From positions 1-64,000 of the forward strand of contig JAJSOM010000015.1 of NCBI GenBank assembly GCA_023052935.1: a DNA stretch of 64,000 bases. The letters are read 5' to 3'. Positions 54,411-64,000 of the stretch are shown one piece after another. Each line of letters begins with the position of its first letter. Positions within the stretch are counted from its first letter, which is position 1. Under the pieces are notes generated by a model. That model made no database searches. It was not told the DNA's origin and saw only the letters and a program-made list of their open reading frames with translations. The translations under genes were made by a program, and so were the position numbers. Origin of the DNA: Piezodorus guildinii. Taxonomy: Eukaryota > Arthropoda > Insecta > Hemiptera > Pentatomidae.

Positions 54411-56947
54411 TGAAATGTTGTACGGTTTTAAAAATTAAAATGAATGTCAAAAGGTACGTTACTAACTACCTGAATTAAACATTAATATTTTTTAATTTAC
54501 ACCTTAATTAAGTTGGATTTTATATGGAGTTGCGATGCAAGGGAACGGAAACAGTAGATTAGAATAAAAATTTAAATAAAATATGCAAGTAGACGTTTGA
54601 TATATGAGTATTGTTATATTTCTTTGTTGTTGTGAAAACCTATTAAATGGACCAAATACAGACTATAAATTAACTAAGCTGTCTAATCCGATATGGTTTT
54701 ACAATGCGATTAACGATACTGCTACAAAAATCTATCCAAGAAGTTAAGAAACTAATAAAAGGAACTATTAAGAAATCATTATATATACTTTAGAAAAGAA
54801 AACATGTTGGAAATGAAGTTTGAGTACTCTAAAATTATGGATAATGGTGGAGAAGTTGTTGAGCATATAATGAATTTATAGCTAAGTTGATTGGCGGGTA
54901 CGATAATTGAAGAGATAACAATTAAATAAGTCCGACCGGACTAAGTTAGTCCGGACTAAGTTAATATCTTAAGAAACAATCAAAATAAATATACAAAAAA
55001 AATTTTTATTGCTCCTTGTTTGTCTGTTTCAATAAAAACTAATATATATGCCAAAGCATCAACACTCAATAAAATAAGTTCTTATATTTAAGTGCGATCA
55101 CTTTGACGGCCAAAATAACATCCAATCGAACTATTCATGGCAACTGGAAAGCCCCTACTACTATAATGCGGCTAGACCCGCATTACATATCAATCATGCG
55201 ACATAGGTATCAAAACGCGCCGTAAAGGTTAAGGTAACTCGGAACTCATCACAATTATTCCTAATTTATAATTATTAGAGACCTGATTTTCTAGCAGTAA
55301 AAAACTAAAAACGTGCAGTAAAACCTTGAAACATTTTAATATATATCTTAAACGTCCAAATAATAAATTAAACTAAATCTATATAAAAGGGGAACTGAAC
55401 TTTTATAACTTAAAAAAACCCGAATCTCGTGAGCAAAGCATAAATTGATCATCAATCAAATATTTATCTGTTTCGTCCCTCGGGGTAATTAGATATCCAG
55501 GTTTGAATTTTTGACGAGACACTGGTTCTCCTTTCGGCAATATTTAAACATTAACATGATAACATGATGACTGAAGAGTTGTAAACCGAGGATTCAGTAT
55601 AACAACAATAACAATGGACGTCTTCGAATTAGTCCTTCGATGTAGTGACGTTGAACGAATAAAACAATGAAACGCATTATGTTAGACGGATAGGTTTACT
55701 TACTGAAGTCAGTAGACCAAATATTTCCATTCATTTTTTTTCTTCTTAACTAATAATTTAATTCTAGAAGTAACAAGAGATAAATGATAAAATTACATTG
55801 TAAATATTTATTAGTATTTCTGCGTATATTTATTACCGAAAATTTGGTTAGAATAATTGTGATATTAAAATTTTATTATCAAATTAAGCACAAAAAAGGC
55901 AAAACGTTCAATATTAAATTGTAATACATGAACGGGATAGCTGTCCGGATTGAAAAACCCAACTAAATAGAACGTGCAAAATTATGTAAATCCGCCCTCT
56001 AATTGTAAGTCATTCTGTGCAGAAAAATAGCTCATTTTTTAAAACCTTTATTGAGTTATACTCGCCTATTCTCGGATATGAACGCTGGAATATCACCTTT
56101 TCCTCATTTAATTGTTGGCTCAAAGTCCATGAGTCATAATTTAAAGTACATATTTCCACATACTTCTTTTCTTTAAGAGAACTAATTTTCTGAGGGTCAA
56201 ATGAAATTTTTAAAATAGAATAAATTATACTAGTGATAATAATATGGTAGTAAATGTAATAAAATAAATATTTCAAAAAATGTATATCAATTATTTTTAT
56301 TAATAATATTTGTAAAATTAAGCAAATATGTTTAATAAAATATATGGTTGAAGCCGTGTAATAAAAAAAAAAGTAAATGCTTTTATTATAGATATTTTTT
56401 TTCTAAATATTAAGATAGAATTGGCTTATTCATTTACCTGTAATCGGAGGGAGGAAGGTACAGGAGGCCTCCAATAGGTAGCGCCACTTATTGGAAGCTC
56501 TTCAACCCCGATCGATACTTTGGGTACCGCTTACTTACATTTAGTTCTATCATTACTAATCAATAAAATATGTTAATAATATTTATGTAACTTTATTATT
56601 AATAAATTATCTAAAGAATTACGGTTTATCTATATATTAACAGAAGAATGAGATAGTTTTTAAGGCAGTTGCGACTCAAATTTTAAGGTTCCTGCATATA
56701 TATCATTCTACATATTTAAAATTTTAGTTTTAAGATATTATTAACAAATAATATAGTAACAATATGATACAATAAGAAGTGTGATGAGGTTTTACTATTT
56801 TTATTTTGCTAGTTTCTCTTTTTTATATTTTTATTTCTGGTAAATATATTTTTTATTAATTTGGCTCTCACTGTAGATTGTTATAGTGATTTTAATAAAT
56901 TTAATATAATAATTATTCTCAAGATTTACTATAAAAATGTTTAAATA

Positions 56948-56950
<3 letters not shown>
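54411..56950. other. AT-rich intergenic sequence
   Basis: No gene is supported; the 88-codon minus-strand open stretch at 56010-56276 lacks any domain. Small points are a CCGGACTAAGTTA direct/inverted repeat at 54931-54962 and a GC-richer patch at 56440-56535. Confidence 0.45.

Positions 56951-56951
<1 letters not shown>

Positions 56952-57036
<85 letters not shown>
56952..57036. repeat. (TA)n microsatellite
   Basis: About 85 bp of uninterrupted TA. Confidence 0.95.
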
Positions 57037-57038
<2 letters not shown>

Positions 57039-57059
57039 CTCTGAATAATGCACTTTTTT

Positions 57060-57965
57060 AGGAATTAGAATAGTTATTTCAGAATTAGTGAAACGTAATG
57101 CCTCAGCAGGAGTACCTCATGGATCGGTTCTCAATTCATTACCTTACATAGTATACACACATGACATGCCAATCAGCTCTGAAACTCTCACAACAACGTA
57201 TGCAGACGATACAACTATCTTAACAAATAATTTAAATCCTACACACGCCTCAAAAACATTCCAACACCACTTAACACAACTCCACAATCGGTGCAAACTT
57301 TAAAAAAATCTACTTAACTAAGACAAATCCCAACAAATTATTTTTACTCTCCAACCTAAAACCTGCCATCCAGTATATCTTAACAACAACTAAATTCCAC
57401 AGACAGACACAATTAGATGTATTGGTTTTAAATTCAAAAAAAGAATGTCATGGGACACACATATAAAAAACAGAGAGATGACGCTAAACAAAAGGCTAAA
57501 AATGTATATTCACCATGTTCAAAACGTTTAAAATTAAAACTTAAACAAAAATTGAAAAGTTACACATATTTACTAAAACCCATTACGACTTAAACATTGG
57601 ATTACGTATACTTAAAATTTTGCAATAAAAAATTTCATCATTCAAGTTCATTGGTACGTCAAAAATATCACTTTACATACTGACCTAGACATACCAACAG
57701 TCAACGAAAAGATCAGGACCCTCAACAAACGTTTTCACAACTTATACGGGCATACTAGCACATTAATATAGAACATGGCCAATACTGACATGGCTTACAT
57801 CATCCGTCAAAGGCTGAAAAGGTGCTGGACCTGCCATTTCCTCTTTCTAGAGACTCTGCAGGGTATCACTCTATGAATAACGACCTACTATGCCACAAAA
57901 TCTAATCCTTGTGGTTGCACTGGCTGTCCAAAAAGTCGTGAATGAAAATATTAATATTAAAAAAA
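57060..57965 (+). pseudogene. Jockey-type LINE reverse transcriptase remnant with YADD box
   Basis: The first 71 codons (57088-57303) contain [20 protein letters not shown], the fingers/palm 'GVPQGS' motif with Q changed to H. The catalytic TTTYADDTTIL box follows. Downstream frames, broken by stops, continue through 'CIGFKFKKRMSWDTHIKN', a 'LKQKLKSYTYLLKPI'-like block and 'RQRLKRCWTCH' near 57807-57837. It ends in an A-rich tail at 57955-57968. The element is related to LINE A. It is inactive because of many stops and an absent endonuclease. Confidence 0.75.
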
Positions 57966-58740
57966 AAATGATTAGTTAAAGGTAGGTTGTTTACTTAGTG
58001 ACCAATATAAAATAATTTATCATATCAAAATAAACCTAATATCGAATATTAAGATTAAGGTATTTTATATAAATAAATGGTTGGTGTTAACATGAATATG
58101 TAACCTTCAGTGAAATTCCGTCTCCCCTTTTATATGAATTACTTCATTAGTAATATATGTATTTTATTGCTAAGTGGTGCATTGCCATAAAAAACACGTG
58201 TAACCCTAAGAAACAGGTATTAGAGAAATAGTGACAATAAAATGTGTTTCGCTCTGTATTTTCATTTGCAAGTAACTTACAAATGATACATTGGATTCGA
58301 GATCATTTTAAAACAAACAAAAAAAAGTTTAAATATAATCTTGGGGTTGTATTTTGTTTATAAAAGGAAAGAGGGGAGAGTTTACTTATTAATATTTCAT
58401 TGGGTACTTCATTAAATATTAAGGGGGAAAATCTTTCCCGGATGTTTATTTTTGTTTTTAATTTTGGTCACCTTTTGAATTTTTTATCCGTTAGTGAAGT
58501 TTGAGGAGCGTAAAATTGCAAGGCTAATTTTATTAGGGAGTTGGGGTTGGGGCGATTACTCCCCGTTGACCCCCCTCCCTTCTAACCCCACTCTCTAGGG
58601 GTTTCTACCCTTTCGGAACCGAAATCAGGTACCTTGGGTTCATTAATTCTGATCTATAATTAGCTGTGAATATGGAGATAAAATCATTGAAGATTATATT
58701 ACTGCTATATAATAAGTAATAATAAAACAGTTTTAATTGA
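57966..58740. other. Unassigned sequence with a GC-rich repeat patch
   Basis: 58520-58625 resembles 63010-63112 (CCCCCCTCC, CTCTAGGGGTTTC/CTAGAGTTTCCGCCCT). Otherwise AT-rich without a gene. Confidence 0.4.
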
Positions 58741-58744
58741 GTTA

Positions 58745-59330
58745 TATAACAAATTGTCCTTATGAGAACAATTTAATTAGTGATAAAGTACAACATTCAC
58801 ACAATATTTACAAAATAATAAAATTATAAAATAGTAATACAATATACATATATACAAAAAGAATCAATAAGAATATCAACAAAAGTCACTCATACATATA
58901 TACAATAATCAAGCATACAGCACGTGAGTGGAGAATATACCAATGTTAGAACTCCAATTTACATATTGACAAGAAGCCTTGAGGCCACTGCCATTTGAAT
59001 CTTCTAGGGGGATGGTAAGGGTGTGTGGAGCTGGATAGGGATTGAGCTAGCGGATTGAGGTAATGTATAAGGTTCTGATGGAATTCAGAGACTTTTGATG
59101 GTATAAGGTTTGAAATGGAATATTTAGGTCGCGGTGTAAGGTATGGTTGGATACACTATAAGGAACATTAACTATGGTTCGGAGGACTTTGGATTGGAAG
59201 GATTGAAGTTGGAAAATTTGGCTGTCCCCCACAGTTCGTAGGTCCAGATAAGTTTTAGTACAGTTTCTATAGATACTTTAGAATTTCTGATCAGTATTCT
59301 GTAGAATTGCTCAAATCGTCGAATAATAAT
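58745..59330 (-). pseudogene. LINE D, 5'-truncated reverse transcriptase copy
   Basis: The minus-strand frame 59047-59232 reads LQSFQSKVLRTIVNVPYSVS then NHTLHRDLNIPFQ, the same C-terminal region as LINE B (KILRKILNAPY...HKDLN). The 3' UTR contains 'catacagcacgtgagtgg', 'aaaagtcactcatacatata' and 'acaacattcacacaatattt', shared with 23560-23825 and 61902-62084. Confidence 0.75.
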
Positions 59331-59576
59331 AAAATATAATAAATATTATTAAACGTTTTTAATAAAAGTTTGAAACCTAGAAGTCCCTCTTCGCCTTTCT
59401 GAAAATGTTTTTATGAAATTAGTCACAGACTGTAATACTTTTTTTTAGTAGTATGAACGTTACGTGTTTTGAAATTTAAACAAATTTTTCAAGGATTGTA
59501 CCAATTTTTTAGTAGCATTGGGTGATTTTGTAGATTATTGTACTTAATCCAATATTATTTTTTCTTTAAATTGTAT

Positions 59577-59613
59577 TGGCCGAAGATTCTCAATGTAGGT
59601 CAAAACGACGGCT
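59577..59613 (+). ncRNA. Hammerhead-like motif, strongly degenerate
   Basis: CCGAAGATTCTCAATGTAGG then TCAAAACGACGG follows the spacing of the motif at 4307-4341 but lacks the CTGATGA core and a good stem II. Confidence 0.2.
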
Positions 59614-59621
59614 CAAAAATA

Positions 59622-60105
59622 TTGGGTTGTTTCACATGAAATGTCCGTTTTTATAGTTTCTGAAATACATAAAGGATTTTGCAGGTCTCTATTGTTTTCT
59701 TCCGTAACATGGGTACCTCATGATCTCACTGAGCAGCAGCAAGACCCCCATGTTCAAAAACATATCATGCAAAAATTGAAAGAAATGGGCTACGAAGTTC
59801 TTCCGCACCCACCATATTCTCCCGACTTGTCTCCAACAGATTACCACCTGTTCAGGAATTTAGACAATTTCGTCAAAGGAAAACTTTTGAAAATGATGAT
59901 CAAGTGAAAAGTGCTTTTTCAGATTTTGTTTCACTTCAAAGCACAGAGTTTTTCAGTTCGGGGATAAAAATGTTGGTGCCACGCTGGGAAAAATGTGTAG
60001 AAAAAGAAGGTAAATACATCGAATAAAATTATCTTGTTTTCATATCGTATTTTTAACAAAAAATCCTTTATCTTGAAAACGGACATTTCATGTGATACTA
60101 CCCAA
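59622..60105 (+). pseudogene. Internally deleted mariner transposon
   Basis: Ends TTGGGTTGTTTCACATGAAA and (reverse complement) TTGGGTAGTATCACATGAAA, both continuing TGTCCGTTTT, are bracketed by TA at 59620-59621 and 60106-60107. The 484-bp body keeps the transposase C-terminal third: WVPHDLTEQQ, then HPPYSPDLSPTDYHLFRNL containing the last catalytic Asp region, then in another frame FENDDQVKSAFSDFVSLQST through VEKEGKYIE and a stop at 60024-60026. The frame change at ~59885 fits loss of one A from a GGAAAA run. The N-terminal DNA-binding domain and the first catalytic Asp are deleted, so it is non-autonomous. Confidence 0.9.
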
Positions 60106-60107
60106 TA

Positions 60108-61190
60108 CAATAAGTTTATCTTATTGGTGTGATTTTTTGGTGATCAAACCTCTGACCTACATCTACATCTCTAAGGTCTCAACGGTCAACAAAGCTCCTC
60201 CATTGAATTAAAAATGATTTTAAGTGTTGGTAATACGATGCAATGTTCTCGATATAAATACAATCGATATTTCGGTTCACTATCGACTCAAAACGGTTGG
60301 ATATTTGAGGATGAGTTAAATGGGACGAGGGTATTAAATGAGAGGAGGCAGTGAGGGAGGCTATCGGAACTTGTGGGGCCCAATCGTGAGGAATTAATAG
60401 GTTTATTTCCACGTTCCCTCTCAGCCCTTTGATAATCGAACTTTGACTGATCATGGATCTTGGGTTTCGGTTCTAATGTTTAATGTTTCTAATATTTTTC
60501 TGTATCTGCGCATCCCTCTAACGATTCGGAAGTAGTGTTGGAACAAATGAAGTACTGTAACGAAAAAGGTGTTTTGCGCATGAACCAGTAAATTTCATCA
60601 CGTGGGAAAAAAGCCTGATTATGTCTAAGTCCAAGACCTCTATTTTTGAATCAGCAGTCTTTTCTCTTAGTCCCATGGCTTTTTAACTGCGTCCTTATTG
60701 TGTGAAAGTCGGAAGTATAGAATTTTACTAAAATTATTAAGCACTAATAAGTTCCTGAAAATTTCTTCACGTCACAGACTTCACTACAACTCATAACATT
60801 TAGTAAAAATATGTATTATTGTGGAATTACATTAAGCTTTTGGTTCAATTTTGGCTCACTGCTAAATACTATATCTCGGCTATTCTCACATTCGAAATAA
60901 AAATAGCGTAACGGTTTGAAAAAAAAATAATAATAAATAAAAATAACGCCAAATAAAATGTTATAACAGTCGAAGTTATTACTTTCAAGATCTTCGTATA
61001 GTTCACATGTAAAGTTTATATAACAAGAAACATGTAACGTTTACTCCTTCGTTGTAGTGACACAGTGACAACTATTTCTTTTTTATTATTCATTGAGATT
61101 TGCAACCGTATTAGTTAATACAACAAGTAAATTAGCTGCCAGATGAAATACATTAAGAGAAAATGCGCATTGGCACCACTCTTCCCATGC
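60108..61190. other. Intergenic sequence, nothing recognised
   Basis: A 91-codon minus-strand open stretch (60179-60454) has non-random-looking composition (HDWAPQVPIASLTASSHLIP) but I do not recognise it; it may be part of an unidentified retroelement. Confidence 0.4.
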
Positions 61191-61197
61191 CTGTTGT

Positions 61198-61500
61198 GGG
61201 CCTTCAACCAATTCCTTTTTCTTTTTTTAAAATTAATTTATTGAAATTTACAATGTACTAAATAATACAAAAAGTAAATATGATAAAAGAAAAATGACAT
61301 GAAAAAGACTTGTAGAAGAACTACCCAATGGTAGCACTCCTGTAAATATTCTAAATTAGAAGGTCTCGAGGCCATCTTCTTTTCAGACGCCTCGGAGGAT
61401 TGTCAAGAATGGAAGAGGAAGCAAGGATTGAAACTATGGGGTTCATATGGGAGTGGAGTTTGTCAGCGAAGGATTGATTACTGGTACGGGCCAAATAAAA
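61198..61500 (-). pseudogene. LINE B, 3' end copy
   Basis: Minus-strand match to the last ~60 codons and 3' UTR of LINE B (GTCTCGAGGCCATCTTCTTT, AGACGCCTCGGAGGATTGTC). It shares with the next copy even the flanking string TTGTGGGCCTTC beyond the poly(A) end. Confidence 0.7.
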
Positions 61501-61727
61501 AAAAATGAATCAGTTAATATAATATATTCATCATTGTTAAAATTAAATTAAAATTTAATTTATAAATATGAATAATAACTAATTAATTTTAAAAAATGTG
61601 CAAATTACCTAGTGTGAGTGGATGGTTACAACCAGAAGCCTCATGTCTGAATAGGAAGTCCGTGAAAGAGAGAGAAGGGGGTCAAAATTAAAATGGCGGA
61701 TCATTTAATTATTCTTTTTTTTTTTGT
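61501..61727. other. AT-rich spacer
   Basis: Nothing recognised between two LINE B copies. Confidence 0.4.
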
Positions 61728-61761
61728 TCCGACATTTCGGCCTATATTGTGGGCCTTCGAC
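61728..61761 (-). ncRNA. Hammerhead-like motif
   Basis: On the minus strand GAAGGCCCACAATATAGGCC is followed by GAAATGTCGG. A GGCC/GGCC stem II and the GAAA core are kept, but the CTGATGA box is reduced to GTCGA. It is cut by the LINE B insertion or duplication. Confidence 0.35.
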
Positions 61762-61764
61762 CAA

Positions 61765-62496
61765 TACCTTTTTTTTTTTAAACATAATTTATTCAAATTT
61801 ACAATGCACTAAATAACACAACAAGTAAATATGATAAAAGAAAAATGACATGAAAAAGACTTGTAGAAGAACTACTCAATGGTAGCACTCCTGTAACTAT
61901 TTTCTTTTTTTTCAACAACAATTTTTATTGAGTAAAATTACAATCTGTCCCAATTTGGACATCAATAGTAGTGGTGAAAGATATCATATACTACATTCAT
62001 ACAATATTTACACAGCATAAAATTACAATAAAATATATAAACAATAATGAATCAATACAATAAGTCAAGAATTCACTTCTACCTTGTAACTATTCTGAAC
62101 TAGAAGGTCTCGATGCCATCTTCTTTTCAGACGCCTCGGAGGATTGTCAGGAATCGAAGAGGAAGCTCGGATTGAAACTAGTGGGTTAGAGTGAGAGTGG
62201 AGTTTTTCATGGAAGGAGTGATATCTGGTTCGAGCCAGATCAGTTACATATCGAACATTAAGGTCTTTGTGGATGAGTTTATTTGTGACAAAGTAAGGAG
62301 CATTGAGGATTTTTCGAAGGATTTTGGACTGTAAGGATTTAATATGGGAAGAATTTGATGGTTTAGTAGAGTCCCAAAGCTCAACTATGAACGTCCAGAT
62401 AGGCCTTATGATGGTAATATAGATGAGCCTTTTGTAGATAAGTGGAAGATTAGAGCGTCTGTCCACTAAGTGTTGAAGTAAGCGAAACCGAGTCAA
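61765..62496 (-). pseudogene. LINE B copy interrupted by LINE D
   Basis: The 143-codon minus-strand frame 62065-62496 contains FRLLQHLVDRRSNLPLIYKR, YITIIRPIWTFIVELWDSTK, KILRKILNAPYFVTNKLIHK and PPRRLKRRWHRDLLV. The 3' UTR is at 61765-61901. The insertion at 61902-62084 separates the stop region from the UTR and adds spurious codons to the frame's end. Confidence 0.8.
61902..62084 (-). mobile_element. LINE D 3' fragment with 10-bp target duplication
   Basis: Flanked by TGTAACTATT at 61892-61901 and 62085-62094. The interior matches the LINE D tail ('attacaatctgtcccaattt', 'catacaatatttacac'). Severely 5'-truncated. Confidence 0.8.
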
Positions 62497-62685
62497 CTAT
62501 TTAATATTCAAAGCGAATGTTTTCGGGTTATCTAATTTAATTTAGGCTGACAAAATGTTGATTTTTTTTTCTTCTGGGTATTTCCAATATTGTTGGAGTA
62601 AACTTAAAGATGGTAAATTTTAAATATATATAAAGCTACTCTTATCTTTGATAGTGATAAATGGACACAGTAAGCTTGGATTGTG
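62497..62685. other. AT-rich spacer
   Basis: Nothing recognised. Confidence 0.4.
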
Positions 62686-62689
62686 ATAG

Positions 62690-62870
62690 AACAGAAGAGA
62701 TTCTCTCGCACCAAAAATTGTAAGTTCGAATCCCAGTGCTAGTCGGAGGGACGTTCACAAGCATTTACTTAAATGGGGATCTACCCAGAGCCTCTCCCAC
62801 GGCTTTGTGAGACTGGTGGCCACTCACCGAAATTGGCGTAAGGAGTTAATGAACCTAACCTATAAAATTG
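62690..62870 (+). mobile_element. tRNA-like SINE
   Basis: ATTCTCTCGCACCAAAAATT then GTAAGTTCGAATCCCAGTGC corresponds to the 7243-7310 head. The body continues GGAGGGACGTTCACAAGCAT and a CACTCACCGAAATTGGCGTA block, ending near GAACCTAACCTATAAAA. Target duplications are not visible. Confidence 0.5.
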
Positions 62871-62989
62871 TGTATTCTTCCAGCAGATAACACCGCGTGG
62901 CCAAGGGTCTACACAGCTTGTCGTTACACCGGAAGAAAATATATCAATATTTAATCTGGTTTATTCGGTTTTAGGAAAGGAGTGGACTA

Positions 62990-63112
62990 ATACAGGCTAG
63001 GCTTTAAATATTGCAGGGCCGTTTAGGCAATCGGTCGGAGGGAGGGGGGGTTCGGTGGCCCCCCTCATTGAAAATTTAGGCCCTAGAGTTTCCGCCCTGT
63101 CAGGACCTACCT
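62990..63112. repeat. GC-rich dispersed patch
   Basis: GCAGGGCCG at the start and CCGCCCTGTC near the end give weak inverted ends. The interior GGAGGGAGGGGGGGTTCGGT resembles 58540-58600. Confidence 0.35.
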
Positions 63113-64000
63113 AATTTTGCCACTCTTTCTCTTTCTTTTTTGTTCTTCGCCGCAGAACATGGAATTTATTCTTTTCAATTAGTGCTCTTGCTTGTTTCCT
63201 TCAACAATTCTTGTCTTCTTTAATTCCATCTCAAATTTTCGAGGGAGAGACAAATACCTTACCTTTTTCGAATACTCTTCTATATTTACTAAGTTTAGTT
63301 TCTTTTCTTTTTTAATTTTTCTGGAAGGTTTTCTTAATATAAACACTTAAATGATCATACATTAACTTCCTTTTGCCAATCAATTACTTTATTTCATAAG
63401 CATTCACATCTACCAACGTTTCGGTGCTGTTTCCCCATTTTCAAGACTTTTTTAAAAACACTTTTGCACATATAACCCATCACTTCACTTCATAGCTCAC
63501 TGCTATTCGTCCTCATGGGTGTTCATTGGCTGACTGTTCCTATTATTTTCAAATATAGATAAAAATAATGAAAGAAGAATTAAGGTTTTCTTTTATTTCA
63601 TGAAACTGTAAATAAAAAATAATCAATCCATGTAGATCCTAGTTTTTATTTTGTCAGTGAGGGCAAAATATTGAAATTATTTTTTTACAAACGTATCGTT
63701 TTTATAAATCATGTTACTATCATATCTGAATATTCTGCTTTGATAAATAAAATCAATAAGTTTTGTTTTGTTTTTTAATGGAGGAGAGAAACGTCATTAA
63801 CTATTCATGTATGATTAAAATATTGAATGAAACTTGTAAAATGATTTGTGAATGAAGGTTGAATTAAATGGATTGGGCTTAAGGGACTAGACATGATGAT
63901 GAGAACAACTGGAGCGAGATGAGAATTGAGAAGTTCATCAACTGTTGTCTCAGGCCACCTCAACTTTAGTCACGGTCCAACTTTCTCCTATGCATTTATA
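63113..64000. other. AT-rich sequence with one hammerhead-like string
   Basis: On the minus strand at 63412-63450, CTTGAAAATGGGGAAACAGC is followed by ACCGAAACGTTGG, akin to the strings in the 17146-18289 foldback. No gene is supported up to the window end. Confidence 0.4.

Noticed and set aside
54931..54962. CCGGACTAAGTTA direct and inverted repeat
   Set aside because: Too short and isolated to assign a role.

Overview
The window reads as AT-rich, intergenic or intronic DNA from an arthropod, most likely a hemipteran insect. The organism call rests on dense decayed Jockey-type LINE fragments, a mariner, tRNA-like SINEs and long TA/GA/CA microsatellites. It is an inference, not a database match. 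I see no intact host gene, rRNA, functional tRNA or prokaryotic operon.

Flanks, 1-30,760 and 48,536-64,000: these are layered transposon debris. I defined families by eye. LINE A, B, D and F are Jockey-like or of unknown clade. There is also an RTE-type LINE, a CR1-like LINE, and a dispersed ~870-bp repeat (R1) with short inverted ends, present in at least nine full or partial copies. Other items are a 1.14-kb foldback element, a solo LTR, a GC-rich SINE, two small non-autonomous DNA elements and a deleted mariner. Several insertions are dated relative to one another by visible target-site duplications: a SINE, a solo LTR and a DNA element inside LINE A copies; LINE D inside R1 and inside LINE B. 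One LINE copy has the inverted-5'-half structure of twin priming and carries gag without reverse transcriptase.

Core, 31,001-47,896: a ~16.9-kb near-perfect palindrome with two ~8.4-kb arms around a 10-nt loop, inserted into an R1 copy whose halves lie at 30,780-31,000 and 47,897-48,535. Each arm carries the same module. From outside inwards it has a diverged ~300-bp tandem duplication, CACGTG sites, a ~117-bp tandem array in which TATAAA and TGACGTCA sites recur, further tandem blocks, a TATA/initiator promoter driving a 213-aa two-zinc-finger protein, and a convergent two-exon gene for a 103-aa protein. The two arms encode identical proteins but differ in noncoding indels, including a 111-bp hairpin present only in the right arm.

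The zinc-finger protein ends in a GSGW-type motif that I recall from arthropod selfish elements with family B DNA polymerases. The small protein has the look of a compact beta-rich nucleic-acid-binding partner. My working interpretation is a virus- or Polinton-like DNA element, or a non-autonomous derivative of one, captured as a head-to-head inverted dimer. An assembly or read foldback artefact is the main alternative and is argued against, but not excluded, by the differences between arms.
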